Below, piece by piece: positions 23,901 through 26,294 of a stretch of DNA of 26,294 nt; position 1 is the first letter of the stretch; each line of letters starts with the position of its first letter. The translations under genes were made by a program, and so were the position numbers. The stretch covers positions 1-26,294 of the forward strand of contig JALVPE010000089.1 in assembly GCA_027031945.1 (NCBI GenBank). Direction: 5' to 3'. The stretch is from Candidatus Moraniibacteriota bacterium. Lineage in GTDB: Bacteria; Patescibacteriota; Minisyncoccia; Moranbacterales; GCA-2747515. A model generated the notes under the pieces. It ran no database searches. It had not been told where the DNA came from and saw only the letters and a program-made list of their open reading frames with translations.

Positions 23901-24028
23901 TATATAATTACAATTCCATCCACAGAAAATGAATCTCATAATATGAAACCCAAACCACATTAATGACATATAGGTAAGGAGGAGAGAACCTGATATATCT
24001 GTGCTGTGGACGGAATTGTAATTATATA
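23901..24028 (-). repeat. 128-bp element with 25-bp inverted-repeat ends: structured leader RNA or MITE
   Basis: Arms 23901-23925 and 24004-24028 are complementary at 24 of 25 positions. The single mismatch would be A-C on the plus strand but a G-U pair on the minus strand, favouring a minus-strand RNA. Inside, AGGT/ACCT (23972-23975, 23988-23991) extended by ATAT closes a 12-nt loop that reads TCTCTCCTCCTT on the minus strand. The element lies 37 bases upstream of the NYN start, in its likely leader. Alternatively it is a miniature inverted-repeat transposable element; its ends are TATATA but no longer target duplication was seen. Confidence 0.7.
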
Positions 24029-24073
24029 CTAATCTGAATGTGTGATATAGAACTATAGCAAAAATACCAATTT

Positions 24074-25192
24074 ATGTCAACAAAAAATAATGACCACATT
24101 TACATAAACGCTTTTAATCTTATTTCTGGTATCGGACCAAAGAAACTTTATTTTATTGCTGAGCATTTTGATACTTTTGAACATGCTTGGAAATCAACAC
24201 CCGAAGATCTTGCTAACACTGGATTATCCCAAAAACTTATTCAAAATATAATATATCAAAGAGAAAAAATAAATCCTATTACGGAATTCCAAAAACTACA
24301 AAATTCTAATATTCAAATCATAACCATACAAAACAAATATTTTCCCAAAAATTTAAAAACTATCGCTTCCCCTCCATTTTTATTATACGTACGTGGAAAT
24401 TTAGATACTCTCAAATCCCCATCAATTGCAGTTGTGGGCTCTCGCAAAATTAGTGATTATGGCAAACATGCAGTTTCTTCAATCATAAGTGATGTAACAC
24501 GCTCTGGTATCACAATAGTTTCAGGATTAGCACTGGGAACTGACGCACAGGCACATCGCCAAGCACTCGAGAGTAACGGCAAAACTATCGCGGTCCTAGG
24601 TGGTGGCATAGATGATGCAACTATCACTCCACGCTCACATATAAATCTTGCTAAGCAAATCCTTAACAATGGTGGTGCGATTATCTCAGAATATCCGATA
24701 AGTTCACAACCAAATCATGGCACCTTCCCCGCTCGCAATCGCATAATGGCAGGACTCTCCGATGCAACAGTGATTATAGAAGCAACTCAAAAATCAGGTA
24801 CACTCATCACAGCATCTCATGCTTATAAATTTGGCAAAAAACTCTTTGCCTTGCCTGGTTCAATATTTGCAACCAACTCAGCAGGTCCGAATATGTTAAT
24901 CCGCGACAAAAATGCAACGCCCTTACTTTGTGCTGATGATATTTTGAATATTTTTAAGAATGTTTTAAATAGCAGTCAAAAAAGTAGTGGACAGGCATGT
25001 CTGTCCACTACACTAACAGGTAATCAAAAAATTCTATACAAAATAATAAAAAAACACCCAGAAGGTGTACAAATAAACATAATTTCAAAACAAACAAAAT
25101 TAGATACATCAACAATCTCAAGCGAATTAACCATGATGGAAATTGATGGAATTATAAAGAATATTGGAAATCAGACATATATTTTAATCTAA
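24074..25192 (+). CDS. dprA: DNA processing protein DprA
   Basis: 372 residues, normal length. DprA binds incoming single-stranded DNA during natural transformation and loads RecA. The N-terminal HhH/SAM-like part has ISGIGPKKLYFI; the Rossmann domain has AVVGSRKISDYG (119-130), VSGLALGTDAQAH, IAVLGGGID, FPARNRIMAGLSD and EATQKSGTLITASHA; the C-terminal winged helix (about 317-372) has ILYKIIKKHPEGVQINIIS. The linker between them (about 297-316) includes SSGQACLSTT, encoded by a perfect 11-bp-arm palindrome. Monocistronic; no Shine-Dalgarno site. Confidence 0.95.
   Translation: MSTKNNDHIYINAFNLISGIGPKKLYFIAEHFDTFEHAWKSTPEDLANTGLSQKLIQNIIYQREKINPITEFQKLQNSNIQIITIQNKYFPKNLKTIASPPFLLYVRGNLDTLKSPSIAVVGSRKISDYGKHAVSSIISDVTRSGITIVSGLALGTDAQAHRQALESNGKTIAVLGGGIDDATITPRSHINLAKQILNNGGAIISEYPISSQPNHGTFPARNRIMAGLSDATVIIEATQKSGTLITASHAYKFGKKLFALPGSIFATNSAGPNMLIRDKNATPLLCADDILNIFKNVLNSSQKSSGQACLSTTLTGNQKILYKIIKKHPEGVQINIISKQTKLDTSTISSELTMMEIDGIIKNIGNQTYILI
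24984..25011. repeat. Perfect palindrome inside the dprA linker
   Basis: GTAGTGGACAG (24984-24994) and CTGTCCACTAC (25001-25011) with loop GCATGT. It encodes residues 304-313 in the inter-domain linker and shares GGACAG/CAGGC sequence with the repeat at 22681-22724. Confidence 0.7.
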
Positions 25193-25235
25193 AAAAATAA
25201 AAAATCCACCAACCACAATTAATGCGGTTGATGGA
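25191..25235 (-). terminator. Terminator after the frameshifted small membrane gene
   Basis: Arms 25205-25214 and 25226-25235 pair over 10 bp, with a G-U on the minus strand where the plus strand has an A-C mismatch. TTTTTT and a further seven T follow on the minus strand. It starts at the dprA stop. Confidence 0.75.
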
Positions 25236-25251
25236 ATAATTATCAAAAATT

Positions 25252-25444
25252 TTAAGTGTTTTTTGCTTTTTTCATTATACTATTCCCTAGTATAATGAGA
25301 AATAAACTACCCACTCCGACTGTTGACACAATCGGATGAGTCACAACAAATTTGCCTACAAGTATCATTAGTACAGCAACTGTTATGACAAATCCGATGA
25401 TAATAAACGTTAACCCAACCTTTTCTTTCTTCTTGTGCGTTCAT
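25252..25444 (-). pseudogene. Small two-helix membrane protein gene with a +1 frameshift
   Basis: ATG 25444 has a proper Shine-Dalgarno (GGGAG, 7 bases upstream) and begins MNAQEE, but its frame gives an unlikely peptide that stops after 45 codons. Skipping one A in the GAAGAAAGAAAAGG stretch (about 25421-25429) joins it to a frame with two clear membrane segments: VGLTFIIIGFVITVAVLMIL and ISTVGVGSLFLIILGN-like, ending KKAKNT; that frame has no start of its own. The joined protein would be 63 residues with cytoplasmic-type basic ends. Either a true frameshift mutation, a sequencing or assembly error in the A-rich tract, or programmed +1 shifting. Followed by a good terminator. Family unknown. 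Confidence 0.65.
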
Positions 25445-25552
25445 ATTTCTTCTCCCAATGTTAATTTTTTCTCAGCACTGTACTACTGAGAAATAAATAA
25501 AATGTGTATGTAATATGCTAGCTTATAAATGATATATTTATCAATGTGTCAT

Positions 25553-25660
25553 TTAACAGGATGTTGGACACGTCTCGGGTTCCGGCAAGAGTGCTTCTTG
25601 CACTTTTTCTTTTGCCTTTTTTAGCCATGTTTTGACTTTACTTTGACTTGGTGGCAAGAG
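25553..25660 (-). other. Out-of-frame C-terminal extension of the membrane protein gene
   Basis: Just past and overlapping the end of the gene at 25638-26135, the +1 frame reads LPPSQSKVKTWLKKAKEK, then VQEALLPEPETCPTSC and a stop at 25553-25555. It has protein-like composition (proline turn, amphipathic basic helix, Cys-containing tail) and no ATG of its own; a TTG at the frame's beginning is the only possible start. The simplest reading is that skipping one base around CTTGCC gives the original C-terminus, CTPLPPSQSKVKTW. As an alternative it could be a separate 34-residue peptide. Confidence 0.5.
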
Positions 25661-26135
25661 GTGTGCATACTACAAAATATGCACAAAACAAAGCTGCTGT
25701 TACTCCTACATAAAATAAGAGTTCATCTAAAAGATAAGTATTAGAAAAAACCATTGCTAAAAATAATCCTGTATAAAGAACTACAAAAAATAGCAAAAGA
25801 ACCCTAAATCCTACAAAAGAAGGATGTAACATCAAATCATTACCAAAATTAGAATTATTACTAGAGTATTTCTCATCCAAAACTTCACAAAAAATTGAAA
25901 ACCTCCAAAAACCAAAACTCCACCACAACCAGCATATGGAATTCAATACTAAAATAAACAATGGTTTATTAATAAAAAATCCACAAATGTAACTTAAAGT
26001 TGCAAAAATAAAACTAATTTTTGCAAAAAACTTTGCAAGCTGGAAACAAGTAATTCCTGTCAGTTTTTGAAACCAAACAGAAAATTTTTGAAATTGCTTC
26101 AATAATAAAAAATCCAAAAACAGAAATGCCTTCAT
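25638..26135 (-). CDS. Unknown four-helix membrane protein, probably frameshifted near its end
   Basis: 165 residues, not recognised. Four hydrophobic segments: IGFIFATLSYICGFF-like region (about 46-58), FILVLNSICWLWWSFGFW, VLLLFFVVLYTGLFLAMVF and LLFYVGVTAALFCAYFVVC. An amphipathic N-terminal stretch (FLLLKQFQKFSVWFQKL) precedes them, and a polar loop with an NSNFGNDLM segment separates the pairs. An upstream ATG would add four residues (MEVS), but GGAGG sits inside that stretch at ideal distance from ATG 26135, so 26135 is the start. The promoter at 26192-26220 is near consensus. The current C-terminus CTPLATKSK probably replaces a longer tail in the +1 frame. Confidence 0.7.
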   Translation of the reverse strand: MKAFLFLDFLLLKQFQKFSVWFQKLTGITCFQLAKFFAKISFIFATLSYICGFFINKPLFILVLNSICWLWWSFGFWRFSIFCEVLDEKYSSNNSNFGNDLMLHPSFVGFRVLLLFFVVLYTGLFLAMVFSNTYLLDELLFYVGVTAALFCAYFVVCTPLATKSK

Positions 26136-26191
26136 TGATACCTCCATTAATTATGTTATAATATATTTTTTTGTTAATTTACGAACTACGA

Positions 26192-26220
26192 ATTATAACA
26201 TGAATATCATTTTTTGTCCA
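26192..26220 (-). promoter_or_regulatory. Promoter for the right-end membrane gene unit
   Basis: Minus strand TGGACA (26215-26220), 17-bp spacer, perfect TATAAT (26192-26197) with the extended TG. Start near 26185, leader about 50 nt. Upstream of it (26221-26294) nothing was identified. Confidence 0.8.
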
Positions 26221-26294
26221 GTAAAATTTTTAAAATTTGAGTAGCTAGTAGAATACATAATAGGATTATCTATAAGATAATAATAAAGGAATTT

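Noticed and set aside
23972..23991. Possible small SRP RNA (GGTAAGGAGGAGAGAACC segment)
   Set aside because: The conserved SRP domain IV core (AGGUCC-GGAA-GGAAGCA) is not matched and the tetraloop stem cannot form.
25587..25612. Hairpin AAGAGTGC/GCACTTTT with T run, a possible plus-strand terminator
   Set aside because: No plus-strand gene lies upstream within range (dprA ends about 400 bases earlier); the stretch is better explained as minus-strand coding tail.
25513..25634. Minus-strand ORF starting ATG at about 25627 (MAKKGKRKSARST...)
   Set aside because: It overlaps the more protein-like tail frame and ends in a hydrophobic AT-driven stretch; no SD precedes it.

Overview
The window looks like a piece of chromosome from a Candidate Phyla Radiation (Patescibacteria, Parcubacteria-like) bacterium. 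The DNA is very AT-rich, genes are short and tightly packed, TGA is used as a normal stop (so it is not one of the lineages that recode TGA), and several housekeeping proteins have the reduced or altered architecture seen in that group: a short SMC with no visible hinge, a ProRS without the full editing insertion, and a ribosomal protein bS16 with a long charged tail. No tRNA, rRNA, CRISPR array or complete insertion sequence was seen.

Layout. 1-3575 (minus): a partial P-loop kinase-like gene running off the left edge, the remnant of a VOC/glyoxalase-like gene, then proS-HAD phosphatase-zeta-toxin-like kinase-small protein, with ATGA overlaps. 3995-5965 (plus): dnaB and recR. 6055-13540 (minus): rmlD-like, rhodanese, GNAT, CCA-adding-type nucleotidyltransferase with HD domain, a YjdF/DUF2238 membrane protein, murG, ftsW, trmD. 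13541-15280: repeats, then an isolated two-gene unit (unknown protein plus J-domain protein) with its own promoter, Shine-Dalgarno sites and terminator. 15285-17180 (minus): rplL and rplJ behind an L10 leader with attenuator, then rpsP. 17198-20203 (minus): an unknown protein and smc. 20411-20734 (minus): a small secreted protein. 20857-23299 (plus): an LCP (LytR-CpsA-Psr) protein and pth. 23318-23863 (minus): a NYN-domain nuclease whose upstream region carries a large inverted repeat. 24074-25192 (plus): dprA. 25252-26135 (minus): two small membrane-protein genes, both apparently frameshifted.

How the genes fit together. murG and ftsW (lipid II synthesis and septal peptidoglycan assembly) and the LCP protein (attachment of polymers to the wall) show that the cell builds its own peptidoglycan wall. 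dnaB, recR, smc and dprA cover replication, recombination repair, chromosome organisation and protection of incoming single-stranded DNA. proS, trmD, CCA transferase, pth, rpsP, rplJ and rplL cover translation.

Expression signals are easy to read. Several sigma-70-type promoters have 17-bp spacers. Two genes (trmD and the LCP gene) have an extended -10 box ending exactly 7 nt before ATG and are probably leaderless. Most housekeeping genes lack a Shine-Dalgarno site, whereas the accessory-type genes have strong ones. Items most worth following up: the 25-bp inverted repeat upstream of the NYN gene, whose loop can pair with that gene's ribosome-binding site; the hinge-less SMC; the CCGxGCxxC cysteine cluster inserted in the RmlD-like reductase; the two adjacent +1 frameshifts at the right end; and repeat-derived insertions inside trmD and dprA.
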